Positions 44,396 to 53,572 of a DNA stretch of 64,000 nucleotides are shown here, piece by piece. Source of the DNA: Eublepharis macularius (taxonomy: Eukaryota > Chordata > Lepidosauria > Squamata > Eublepharidae). Positions within the stretch are counted from its first letter, which is position 1, and every line of letters begins with the position of its first letter. The position numbers were made by a program, and so were the translations under genes. Location: NCBI RefSeq assembly GCF_028583425.1, contig NC_072801.1, positions 66,541,766 to 66,605,765 of the forward strand. The letters run 5' to 3'. The notes beneath the pieces are model-generated. The model did no database searches and had not been told where the DNA came from. It was given only the letters and a program-made list of their open reading frames with translations.

Positions 44396-44812
44396 TGTCA
44401 GGTCCAGTGTATATGTAAACTGTACTGACTCCATTTTCTAATGCTTCTAGTGTTTAAGTGCTTTCCCCGCAGGTGCACCAGTTCCCAGGCAGCATTCCCA
44501 CCGGAGGAGACTGTTTTGTCTAACACCGTTCCACCAAGCATTGGCCTTGAAGAAGAGCAGCTTCCCAAGACTGAAAGATATAGTTTTGAGAACTGTGGGG
44601 GGAGGCTGGTTCAGATGGGAACTGTTACTCTGTACCTCATGCTTTGCCCTTCATTGGTAACAATGACTGTGTACCATCCTGAGTCTCCTATTCAGGACAG
44701 TGGACTATAATGGACCTTTTCTGCAGTAAAGTTTCCTTGTTCAATCAATGGACTCTTGTTTGATTTTGAAAGGGAACCTGTAGGAAGAGCCTTATCTAGC
44801 CACAGGCTGACA
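44396..44812 (+). repeat. left LTR of the Gypsy element
   Basis: 417 bp, TG...CA ends, 5-bp target duplication outside. Nearly identical to 50909-51325. Confidence 0.95.
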
Positions 44813-44826
44813 TTTTGTTACCAATC

Positions 44827-47451
44827 ATGCCTGAGTCGGGCCCAGCGGAATCCAAGGTAGTCCCGGACAGGGATCCTTTGTTTGATCCATATGCGTCTCC
44901 CGACAGTCAAACAGCGCAACCCCAAGAACCTCAGGAACCGGTGCCAGCCAGGACCGGAGCTTCGACCTCTACTCCGCCTCTCATCGATCTTGGCAGTGAA
45001 GGGACAAGGCCGACGGCTGCCGCTCTCCCCTTGATCTCGTTACCCACGCCGTCGGAGTGGGGAGCCAGACCCCGAGAAACGAGAGAGCGCCGGGCCGGTG
45101 GACTACATCCACGAGTTTCGATGGACGGGCGCCGAAGCCTAGAGACTGTCCCCGAATTGGATAGCAGCCAACCGTGGCTGTTTTGGAACAGGACGACCGA
45201 ACAGACGGACGGGAACACATCCCGCCGCGGCGCCCTGAGTTGGGATTATTCGGAACTTGCCCCGTGGAAAGAGCCAACGGAAGTTCCTGAACAAAGTTGG
45301 GTGCAGATGCAAAGTCGCACCCATGCTGTAGATTCCGGCATCTCGGCAGTGACGGGTCTAGCCAAAGGAATTCTAGCAGCGAGATCGCGAGTCGATCAAG
45401 GAGACCCTCCGCCTTGGGGGCCGTTTTCCCCGGTGAGTGCAACTGAGGGAGGTTCCGTGATGGGGCAACCAGGTCCAAGCCGAATGCAACAGTTGGAAGC
45501 TAGGCTGATCGACATGGAGGAAAGTTTGGCTCATGCCATTCACCTAATCTCAGCGATGGGGGCAGGAGAGAGACTATCACCTGAAGAAATGGCTGTACAA
45601 ATAGCTACCCTCCAAAGCGTTATTTCCTATCCGGTGGAGGTCGCTCCGCAACAGCCGCCGCCTTCAGGAGAGGAGGAATCCTGCCCTGGAGAACCGGGAG
45701 AACCGCCCGCGGAACTTCCTAGATTAGACGAAATTCCGCCTAGCGAGGATACTCCAGCTGAGGTACCTGGAGAAGCTCCAACGGAAACCCCTAGACCGGA
45801 CAGAGATCCATCCCCCGGGGAGACTCCAGCTGAGGTGCCTAGAGACGGACAAGAAGGGCCAAACCGTCCAACCGAGACGTCGGTGATACCCCCTCCCGCT
45901 TCTCCAATAACGGATCAGTCGGAAGAGCCTTCGGCTCCTCCTAGGGAGGAATTGCCACAACAACCGCTAGAGGTTGTCCCCATTCAGCAAATCCCAAGGG
46001 AAGGTCCACAAGACCAGCCTCTGCTTCCCAGAGTAACGACGCCGGGAGGGGCAAGCCCGCGCGGCCCACCACCCATCAGGCCTTCGCCGCTGCGGCCCCT
46101 TCCGCTTCGACCACAACTAATCCCTTTGCAGCAACCAATACGTTTGCCACCGGACCAACCCGTATTACCACCTCCGAATCAACCGGCGGGGCCTACACCA
46201 CTACGACCCCACCAACCCGCCCCTCAGCGGCCGATCATCACCCAACCGCACCGGCCACCTCCACCTCAACCGCTACTGCCGACGCCTCCGGTGTTGCCAC
46301 CACCAGCCCGACCAAGGTTGCAGCAGCCTGCCCGGCCATTGCTGCAGCCACCGGCCCAACCAAGACCACTACCGCCAGCCCAGCCGAGACTGCCACCACC
46401 CGCTCAGCCGCTGTTGCCGCCACCAGTGCACCCAGCACCGCTGCCACAACCGGGTCCCCAACTACCTCCCCTCATACCCCAAGTGCCATTGATGCTTCCG
46501 ACGGACTTCTACCCAGCACCGGCTCCGAGACAAGACCTCCCGATGGGTTGGGTGAAGCTGGAGGCTACTTTTGATGGGGATCCCTCCAAACTAGGATTTT
46601 TCCTAGTGCAAGTAGTGCAATTCTTCAACCGGTGGGGACACCTCTTCGGCAGCGAGGCCAGTCAAATTGAGCATCTTGGCTCTCGCTTACAAGGTAAAGC
46701 AGCGGACTGGTATGTAGGTCTATACAATATCGGGGGCCCCGAACTCAATACTCTCCAGGGGTTGGTGGACGCTATTCGAGCACAATACGAAGACCCCTTA
46801 GAGGAAACCAGGGCCCGAACAGAATTGCAAGCCATAAAACAAGGCAGCATGTCGGCAAGGGACTATATTACGAAATTCCGACAACTAGCTGCCAAATGCC
46901 CTAGGTGTGAGGAGTCCACCAAAATTATCCTGTTCAAGCAAGGGCTAAACCCGAGACTTCTGGACAGAGCCCTTATGCAGGACAATCCTCCTACGTTATT
47001 AGGTTGGATCCAACTTGCATGTGAAGTTGAAAATCGCATTTTGGAAGTCCGTTTGGTTGAACAACAACAACAAACGGGACAAAGAAGACCCTTGACTTTA
47101 CAGAGGGGAGGACGGGGAGCTGGATACGCCACTCGTGGAGCGAGAGATGCTAGATGGCAACAAGGGCTGTGTTTGCAATGCGGACAAGCCGGTCACTTTG
47201 CAGCACAATGCCCCTACCGGCCTGTGCAAAGACCTCCGCTTCAACTACGGCGTCCAACCCTTGCTCCATTTCCTACTCTCCAACGCCCGACTCCCGCGCC
47301 ACGAGCGAACCGAGGTCGCGGCGCTTCCCAACGGCCCGCCTCAGAAAGGGGGCTGGAGGCGGAAGAGGTTATGGAATACGACCCCGCTTCCCCAAATGCA
47401 GAGGTAAATCCAGATAGCCCCCAGTCGGGAAACGAGATGGATCTGTCGTAA
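44827..47451 (+). CDS. Gypsy Gag polyprotein
   Basis: About 874 residues from the ATG at 44827, 14 bases past the LTR. The middle third is a Pro-rich linker (many PPxxPLLPPP repeats). A capsid-type region follows (FDGDPSKLGFFLVQVVQFF, then GKAADWYVGLY), resembling the Sushi-ichi/RTL family. A CCHC zinc knuckle CLQCGQAGHFAAQC lies near the C-terminus. It packages element RNA in related families. The Pro-rich part makes it longer than usual for the clade. Confidence 0.9.
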   Translation: MPESGPAESKVVPDRDPLFDPYASPDSQTAQPQEPQEPVPARTGASTSTPPLIDLGSEGTRPTAAALPLISLPTPSEWGARPRETRERRAGGLHPRVSMDGRRSLETVPELDSSQPWLFWNRTTEQTDGNTSRRGALSWDYSELAPWKEPTEVPEQSWVQMQSRTHAVDSGISAVTGLAKGILAARSRVDQGDPPPWGPFSPVSATEGGSVMGQPGPSRMQQLEARLIDMEESLAHAIHLISAMGAGERLSPEEMAVQIATLQSVISYPVEVAPQQPPPSGEEESCPGEPGEPPAELPRLDEIPPSEDTPAEVPGEAPTETPRPDRDPSPGETPAEVPRDGQEGPNRPTETSVIPPPASPITDQSEEPSAPPREELPQQPLEVVPIQQIPREGPQDQPLLPRVTTPGGASPRGPPPIRPSPLRPLPLRPQLIPLQQPIRLPPDQPVLPPPNQPAGPTPLRPHQPAPQRPIITQPHRPPPPQPLLPTPPVLPPPARPRLQQPARPLLQPPAQPRPLPPAQPRLPPPAQPLLPPPVHPAPLPQPGPQLPPLIPQVPLMLPTDFYPAPAPRQDLPMGWVKLEATFDGDPSKLGFFLVQVVQFFNRWGHLFGSEASQIEHLGSRLQGKAADWYVGLYNIGGPELNTLQGLVDAIRAQYEDPLEETRARTELQAIKQGSMSARDYITKFRQLAAKCPRCEESTKIILFKQGLNPRLLDRALMQDNPPTLLGWIQLACEVENRILEVRLVEQQQQTGQRRPLTLQRGGRGAGYATRGARDARWQQGLCLQCGQAGHFAAQCPYRPVQRPPLQLRRPTLAPFPTLQRPTPAPRANRGRGASQRPASERGLEAEEVMEYDPASPNAEVNPDSPQSGNEMDLS

Positions 47452-47522
47452 AAGGGCCCAAACGACAGATCCACCCCAAGCCCGTCCCTGCAAGGAACCG
47501 GCCGCCTGGGTCCATCTTATTC

Positions 47523-50500
47523 ATGCCAGTGACTTTACTTAACCCGGAGAGGAAGATGCACATCCGTGTGCAAGCCCTTATCGACTCGGGATGTTCAAGA
47601 GACATCATCGCCCCAGCCCTAGTCAACGGACTAGTCCTACCAACTCGCGAATTACAAAATCCAGTAATATTTGAACAAATGGATGGCACCAATATGAACC
47701 CTGTTACCACCGAAACCATTCCAGTGATCACGGGCATGGGCCAACACTGGGAGAAAAGGTCTTTTGTCATCAGCTCCACTGCCAAATACCCGTTAATTCT
47801 AGGCAGCAAATGGTTATGTGATCACAATCCCTACATAAATTGGGCAGAAGGATGCATCACTTTCAATCACGCCAACTGTAAAAACCATCGTTGGAACCAA
47901 AACTGGGGTAGTGATCCAACTCACACGGAGAAGGCTCTTCTCACCCAAGCAGAAATAAACCAAATACCCGAACCTTATTGGCCCATTCTGAATGCTTTCT
48001 CCGAAGAAGAAGCTGATACTTTACCCCCGCACCGACGAACTGACTGTGCGGTGGAAATTTTACCTGGAGCCTCACTGCCCAAGGGACGACTCTATCCCAT
48101 GAGTCTCCATGAACGAGAAGAGCTCCGGAAATTCATCGACACCAATCTTCAAAGAGGGTTCATCCGCCCAGCCAATAGCCCCCATGCGGCTCCGGTCCTC
48201 TTCGTGAAGAAAAAAGATGGGGGACTTCGGCTGTGCACGGACTTTAGAGGACTTAATGCTGTGTCAACCAACAACGCCTATCCCATCCCGCTCATCCGGG
48301 ACCTTCTCAACGTCGTGGCCCAAGGTAAGATCTTTACAAAATTAGATTTAAAAGATGCTTACTTCCACATTCGTATTAGGGCAGGAGATGAGTGGAAAAC
48401 CGCATTTAATACACCCCTCGGACAGTACGAATACTTAGTTATGCCTTTTGGATTGGCGGGAGCCCCGTCTGTATTCATGTCCATGATTAATGAAGTTCTA
48501 CACGACTTCCTTTATAACGGTGTAGTGGTGTACCTTGATGATGTATTAATTTATTCAAACACAGAGGAGGAACACATTCAAATGGTGCAAAAAGTCCTGG
48601 CCACTTTGATGAATAATAAACTACCCATCAAATTGTCCAAATGTGAATTCCATAAAACTGAACTCACTTACCTTGGGTACTGTATCTCCCAAAAGGGATT
48701 GAAAATGGATCCAGCCAAAGTACAAGCGATCCAAGAATGGCAAACTCCCACCACCCGCAAAGAACTGCAGTCCTTCTTGGGTTTTGCCAACTTCTATAGA
48801 GACTTTATTGCAAACTTCGCCCAGATCACGCTCCCCTTAACGGAACTGTTAAAAACTAAAAATAAAGGGGACCAGGCTAAAAAACCCTCCTCCAAATTAC
48901 AATGGACATCCGATTGCCAAACTGCTTTCGAATGCCTGAAAGGGCAATTTGTAACAGAACCCATCCTCTGCCACCCCAATGAAAATTACCCTTTCATAGT
49001 GCAAGTCGACGCCAGCGATACGGTGATAGGAGGGGTATTATTGCAGAAGGGGGATGATGGGAAACTGCGGCCTTGTGCATTCCTATCAAGAAAGTTTTCT
49101 GATGCAGAAAGAAATTGGAATGTGTGGGAGAAGGAAGCTTTTGCAGTAAAGGCGGCCCTCACTAACTGGAGGCATTGGTTGGAGGGGGCGCGATACCTCT
49201 TCGAGGTTTGGACAGATCATAAAAATCTGGAGGCCCTTCGAAGCCCCCGCAGACTGAATGCCAAACAATTACGATGGGCAGAATTCTTCTCCAAATTCAA
49301 TTTCACTTTAAATTACCTCCCGGGCAAGACTAACTTTCTTGCAGACGCCCTATCGCGCATGCCCCAACACAAAAGCAAACGGGAGGAGACTGTAGACACG
49401 GTCTTCTCCCCTACGCAATTGGGAGGCGTGGTGACTACCCGCAGCCGAGCAAGCCAGCCCCTCCCGCACAACCAAGAGTGGAAATCGAAACTTAAAGCTG
49501 AGGTGGAAAAAGAGGGGAATAAAGCACCTAAAAACAAACTGACCCAGTCCCCACAGGGGGATTGGTTAGCTGGAAGCAAATTTTATGTCCCGGACAGCCT
49601 CCGACGGGAGGTATTACAGCGCTGTCATGATGCCCCCACTGCCGGTCATTATGGGTATCTGAAAACGTTGCATCTAATACAACGACAATTCTGGTGGCCG
49701 GGCATGCGCAAAGACATTTCCCAATACGTTGGCTCCTGCCCCATTTGCCTCAGCGCCAAAACCCGGAAAGGGAAACCTCCAGGTCTCCTACAACCGTTGG
49801 AAACACCTAACAGACCTTGGGAAATAATATCCATGGACTTTATCACTGATTTACCCCTTTCGAAAGGACATAATTGCATTTTAGTCGTAGTAGATCTGTT
49901 TTCCAAACAAGCTCATTTTATTCCATGTACTGCTATACCCACCGCTCGAAAACTGGCGGATTTATTCTTAAAACACATCGTAAAATTACATTCTTTTCCG
50001 TCCAAGGTGATTTCGGATCGCGGCGGACAGTTCGTTGCCAACTTCTGGCGGGAGCTTTTGCGAATGTTGAATATTGAGCAAGGAATCAGCTCAAGTCATC
50101 ACCCACAAACCGACGGACAATCCGAAAAAACTAATCAGATTTTAGAGCAGTTCCTTCGTTGCTACATTAATTTCCAACAAGATAATTGGCTGGACCTTCT
50201 CCCTCTGGCTGAATTCTCATACAACAACAGTGTGCATGCTTCCACTGGGGAGGCTCCTTTCAAAATTGTATATGGAGCTCACTTCAATCCCTTCCCGTTG
50301 GACGCTCCCCCTCTCCATTCCTCTAGTTCGCCTGATGTATCTTCATGGTGGGGGGAGGCCGCGCAGCAATGGACTCTTATTAAAAAACACCTCGAAAAAG
50401 CCAAACTGGATTACAAAAAGTACGCAGATCGCCATCGTGCGGCCGAATGGGATTTACAACCTGGAGATCATGTTTATATTTCCACCAAGAATCTGAAATT

Positions 50501-50897
50501 AGCCCAGACCAGCCGCAAACTAGCGTTAAAGTTCCTTGGACCTTTTCCTGTGCGCAAAGTAATCAATAAAGTGACTGTTGCTGTAAATTTGCCCAAGAAT
50601 TTGCGCCATGTTCATGATACATTCCATGTCAGTCTCCTAAAAAGGGCTCCCACCGACGACAAGTGGCACATCAAAGCTCCACCCATCCCAACTTTGATAG
50701 ACGACCAAGTACACTATGAAGTGCAACAAATTCTGGACTCTAAATTCAAACGGAATCAGCTTTTTTACCTCATTAGGTGGAAGGACTTTGATTCTGGTTA
50801 CGATGAGTGGGTGAACTCTGTACATGTTCATGCTCCTAGAATAACCAAAGCTTTTCATACTCGTTACCCATACAAACCAGGGAGGGATCTGTTTTAA
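47523..50897 (+). CDS. Gypsy Pol polyprotein (protease, RT, RNase H, integrase, chromodomain)
   Basis: 1124 residues. In order: aspartic protease (ALIDSGCS), reverse transcriptase (LKDAYFHIRI, YLDDVLIYS), RNase H (QVDASDTVIGG, WTDHKNLEA), integrase zinc finger (HYGYL...CPICL) and DDE core (MDFITDLP, ISDRGGQF, HHPQTDGQSEK), and a C-terminal chromodomain (YLIRWKDFDSGYDEW), which identifies a chromovirus. Pol is in the -1 frame relative to gag; the Sushi and PEG10 relatives are known to use -1 frameshifting. Confidence 0.93.
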   Translation: MPVTLLNPERKMHIRVQALIDSGCSRDIIAPALVNGLVLPTRELQNPVIFEQMDGTNMNPVTTETIPVITGMGQHWEKRSFVISSTAKYPLILGSKWLCDHNPYINWAEGCITFNHANCKNHRWNQNWGSDPTHTEKALLTQAEINQIPEPYWPILNAFSEEEADTLPPHRRTDCAVEILPGASLPKGRLYPMSLHEREELRKFIDTNLQRGFIRPANSPHAAPVLFVKKKDGGLRLCTDFRGLNAVSTNNAYPIPLIRDLLNVVAQGKIFTKLDLKDAYFHIRIRAGDEWKTAFNTPLGQYEYLVMPFGLAGAPSVFMSMINEVLHDFLYNGVVVYLDDVLIYSNTEEEHIQMVQKVLATLMNNKLPIKLSKCEFHKTELTYLGYCISQKGLKMDPAKVQAIQEWQTPTTRKELQSFLGFANFYRDFIANFAQITLPLTELLKTKNKGDQAKKPSSKLQWTSDCQTAFECLKGQFVTEPILCHPNENYPFIVQVDASDTVIGGVLLQKGDDGKLRPCAFLSRKFSDAERNWNVWEKEAFAVKAALTNWRHWLEGARYLFEVWTDHKNLEALRSPRRLNAKQLRWAEFFSKFNFTLNYLPGKTNFLADALSRMPQHKSKREETVDTVFSPTQLGGVVTTRSRASQPLPHNQEWKSKLKAEVEKEGNKAPKNKLTQSPQGDWLAGSKFYVPDSLRREVLQRCHDAPTAGHYGYLKTLHLIQRQFWWPGMRKDISQYVGSCPICLSAKTRKGKPPGLLQPLETPNRPWEIISMDFITDLPLSKGHNCILVVVDLFSKQAHFIPCTAIPTARKLADLFLKHIVKLHSFPSKVISDRGGQFVANFWRELLRMLNIEQGISSSHHPQTDGQSEKTNQILEQFLRCYINFQQDNWLDLLPLAEFSYNNSVHASTGEAPFKIVYGAHFNPFPLDAPPLHSSSSPDVSSWWGEAAQQWTLIKKHLEKAKLDYKKYADRHRAAEWDLQPGDHVYISTKNLKLAQTSRKLALKFLGPFPVRKVINKVTVAVNLPKNLRHVHDTFHVSLLKRAPTDDKWHIKAPPIPTLIDDQVHYEVQQILDSKFKRNQLFYLIRWKDFDSGYDEWVNSVHVHAPRITKAFHTRYPYKPGRDLF

Positions 50898-50908
50898 GGG
50901 GGGCAGAA

Positions 50909-51325
50909 TGTCAGGTCCAGTGTATATGTAAACTGTACTGACTCCATTTTCTAATGCTTCTAGTGTTTAAGTGCTTTCCCCGCAGGTGCACCAGTTCCCA
51001 GGCAGCATTCCCACCGGAGGAGACTGTTTTGTCTAACACCGTTCCACCAAGCATTGGCCTTGAAGAAGAGCAGCTTCCCAAGACTGAAAGATATTGTTTT
51101 GAGAACTGTGGGGGGAGGCTGGTTCAGATGGGAACTGTTACTCTGTACCTCATGCTTTGCCCTTCATTGGTAACAATGACTGTGTACCATCCTGAGTCTC
51201 CTATTCAGGACAGTGGACTATAATGGACCTTTTCTGCAGTAAAGTTTCCTTGTTCAATCAATGGACTCTTGTTTGATTTTGAAAGGGAACCTGTAGGAAG
51301 AGCCTTATCTAGCCGCAGGCTGACA
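50909..51325 (+). repeat. right LTR of the Gypsy element
   Basis: 417 bp, preceded by the polypurine tract and followed by the CATAC target copy. Confidence 0.95.
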
Positions 51326-51560
51326 CATACTACTACCAAGACAAATCTCCCCCATCCCATAATTATGCATTTGATTTTTTCCTTCCTAAATGCAAAACTT
51401 TGCATTGATCTCAGTTGAATTCATTTTGTTTTAGCCCAGTTTTCCATCCTGTATCCTTACTCTGTCTTCAACCGTATTTGCTACCCCTCCCAATTTAGTA
51501 TCGTCTGCAAATTTAATCAGCATTCCCTCTAAGATTCCTGCCGTTATTTAAACCTTTCCA

Positions 51561-51873
51561 ATCTGAGAGATGTTATGGATTCAGGCTGTAGGTTTCTGAG
51601 TAAAAGACAAGTCTCGAGCTTGATGAAGAGAAAGGTTTATTTGGGTGTAGCCAGAAAAGCACAGGAAGTCTTTGCTGGGTTGTCCAGACATTTGCACAGA
51701 AGACAGTAGCCTATCAGCATCCTAGCTGAGATGGTTAAAAGGCTAGAAATGGTGAGGTTTTGCCAAGACTTATTCTCAATTGACAGCCTCAATCAACAAA
51801 GGGGCCTTTTATGAATGCCGGTTGATTAATACCGCTCTTTGTGTCGAATGACATGTTGAGAGTACATATGAAG

Positions 51874-51878
<5 letters not shown>
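51561..51878. other. no gene; possibly a small LTR-like piece
   Basis: Starts 'tgttatggattcaggctgta' just after the CR1 end; nothing could be confirmed. Confidence 0.3.

Positions 51879-51960
<82 letters not shown>
51879..51960. repeat. (GT)n(GA)n microsatellite
   Basis: A GT run of about 32 bases passes directly into a GA run of about 50 bases. Confidence 0.97.
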
Positions 51961-51964
<4 letters not shown>

Positions 51965-52240
51965 ATGCATGCATATACGGGCACAAGCAAGTCCATGAAC
52001 GCATTCCAAGGAAGGCCAGCATGTACTTAATAAGGAGATTTTGGAAAAAGCTGCCAGATCTTACAACAGGAAGACGGAGCAAAAGTTTAAAGAGGGGGAC
52101 CTTGAAAAAGGAGATTTCAAAAACAAGCAGAGAGCAAAATGGAGGTTTATCCCCCAAATAGAGTTGGTTTGGGCTAAGGCAAGAGAGCAGAATCCCAGAT
52201 CTGATAGTATTGTTGATCCCCAAAGGAATAGCAGAAGTTC

Positions 52241-52681
52241 TCACCCCCCAATTTTTTTAGTACGTATTCCAACAAACCGGATAGGAAACCCATCTTTACA
52301 CTTAACGTAAATAAGTGCTGTTGTTGGTGTAGAAACATAGTCCTCATAGGGGCCTTCGGAAAGTTCATCTGTTCGACAGATGGTGAGTGGAAATAGTTCG
52401 TAACTGCTCCATTTGCTCGCAGTGATTGGTTGCTTTCTCATATCCCTACAGATTCTTCTCAACTGTTTATTTGAAGCATGAATGAACACATTTTCCGTTC
52501 TGTAATTCAGTCCTCTTTGCTTCATGATTATGTTGCAGTAGTTAGAATCCTTATTTGGTGGTCCTGGATAATCAACATTTGTTTCTTTGAAGGACTCGAA
52601 CGTTCCCTCCGCTTCCGTCTCCGCTACCATCCAGGCCAACACCCAAAGCAGCACCATTGGACCGAGCCCCTTAGTACTCAT
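52241..52681 (-). CDS. non-catalytic RNase A-like secreted protein (gene B)
   Basis: 146 residues from the ATG at 52681 (the next ATG, at codon 9, lies within the signal peptide). The leader is about 1-20 (MVLLWVLAWMVA). The alignment with gene A is gap-poor: Cys49, Cys78, Cys102 and Cys128 give the 26-84 and 58-110 pairs; positions 35 (Asn), 61 (Arg) and 135 (Arg) replace His12, Lys41 and His119, so all three catalytic residues are changed. Tyr60 and the EGPYEDY segment replace Cys40 and Cys95. The acceptor 'tctttcacacag' lies about 20 bases before the ATG, matching that of the 40700 copy. The open frame without stops, with catalytic loss, suggests a retained non-enzymatic role (binding or defence), but this is inference. 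A first exon is predicted at 58930-59035, making the intron about 6.2 kb, with the Helitron inside. Confidence 0.85.
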   Translation of the reverse strand: MSTKGLGPMVLLWVLAWMVAETEAEGTFESFKETNVDYPGPPNKDSNYCNIIMKQRGLNYRTENVFIHASNKQLRRICRDMRKQPITASKWSSYELFPLTICRTDELSEGPYEDYVSTPTTALIYVKCKDGFPIRFVGIRTKKIGG

Positions 52682-53214
52682 GACGACTTCCTGGTCCACT
52701 TTTCTGTGTGAAAGAGAAAGGAAAAGGGAAGAAAAGAGACAAAGATCATGTTTTCCGGTTTACACACATCTCTTTTTCCTGTACATTTATCACCTCTTGT
52801 ATTGGTTCTTTCTCCGAGGAGTCCCAAGTGGGTTCATAATTTGCCTCACGTTTGCCTTGCGAGGTAGACTTTCATGAGAGAGACCCCAAGCCCATTTTCA
52901 GCCCAGCTCCCAACAGCCTATATCCCACGGCTTGTTCATTAACTCCTATACACTTTTCTCAGCATTACGTGCATCCCATGATCAGAACACAAAGCAAAAT
53001 GTAAATAAACCACAATTAGCAATAAAAATATACACAACCACTTCTGAGGATCAGCTTTTCCATCCTACAATTCGTTTTTTGGTTTGTCACATTGAATTAG
53101 AAATCCTTGAGCTGGAGATTATTAGAGAAGTATTGAAAATAAAACAGCCAATATTATATTCTTATAAAATAATCCTACTATATAATTCTCTTAACGTCTA
53201 CCCGACGACTCACA

Positions 53215-53572
53215 TGGATGCTGGTGCGCATGCCCGGGCGCTGCAGCATAAAAGGGCGCCAGGGAAGGCCGCGGGCAAGCTAGCCCGGCTGGAGAAAGAG
53301 GGCTGTGTGGGAAGAGCGGCACGCTCAAGCGCCCGTCCGGGGGCGACGGCGAAATGGCCTCGGCGGGGCCTGAGCAGGTAAACGCCCGGTGTCCTTAGAG
53401 CCGCGCCACTCTCAATGGGGCCCAGGCGGAGGCAAAACGCCCCTTGCCTTCCAAGCCCTGCAGAGCTGTGGAATGGGGAGGGATGGGGGAGGTGAAGCGC
53501 CCATCGCCCTCGGAGCCCTGCCAAGCCACGCCACGGCGCTCTCGGCGGGGCCAGGCGAGTGAAACGCCCATC
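53215..53572. other. GC-rich head of the Helitron body
   Basis: CpG-rich and unlike its AT-rich surroundings. A 'cggcggggcc...aaacgccc' motif occurs three times (about 53360, 53410, 53545), so the head itself is repetitive. It may be captured promoter-like DNA; nothing ties it to a named gene. Confidence 0.5.

Larger units (their letters stand above)
44396..51325 (+). mobile_element. Ty3/Gypsy chromovirus (Sushi-like), looks whole
   Basis: 6930 bp. Two 417-bp LTRs (TGTCAGG...GCTGACA) differ at about two positions, and CATAC is duplicated on both sides (44391-44395, 51326-51330). A polypurine tract (aaggggggcagaa) abuts the right LTR. Gag and pol reading frames are open throughout as seen. 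Near-identical LTRs indicate an insertion perhaps a few million years old or less, depending on the rate assumed. It lies inside a CR1 copy between two RNase-like genes. Confidence 0.95.
43790..51560 (-). mobile_element. CR1 LINE, split by the Gypsy element
   Basis: 43790-44395 carries the minus-strand RT C-terminus ([18 protein letters not shown] at 43959-44279, followed by [11 protein letters not shown]), and 51331-51560 continues the same element ('gcatttgattttttccttcc', 'gtatcgtctgcaaatttaat') as CR1 does in birds and lizards. The join is seamless once 44396-51325 and one copy of CATAC are removed. Decayed, 5' part missing. Confidence 0.88.

Noticed and set aside
53354-53390. A possible captured first exon in the Helitron (ATG followed by a CAG|GTAAAC donor-like site)
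   Set aside because: The same GC-rich motif recurs twice within the next 200 bases without the donor, so it is better read as a degenerate repeat; no gene match could be shown.
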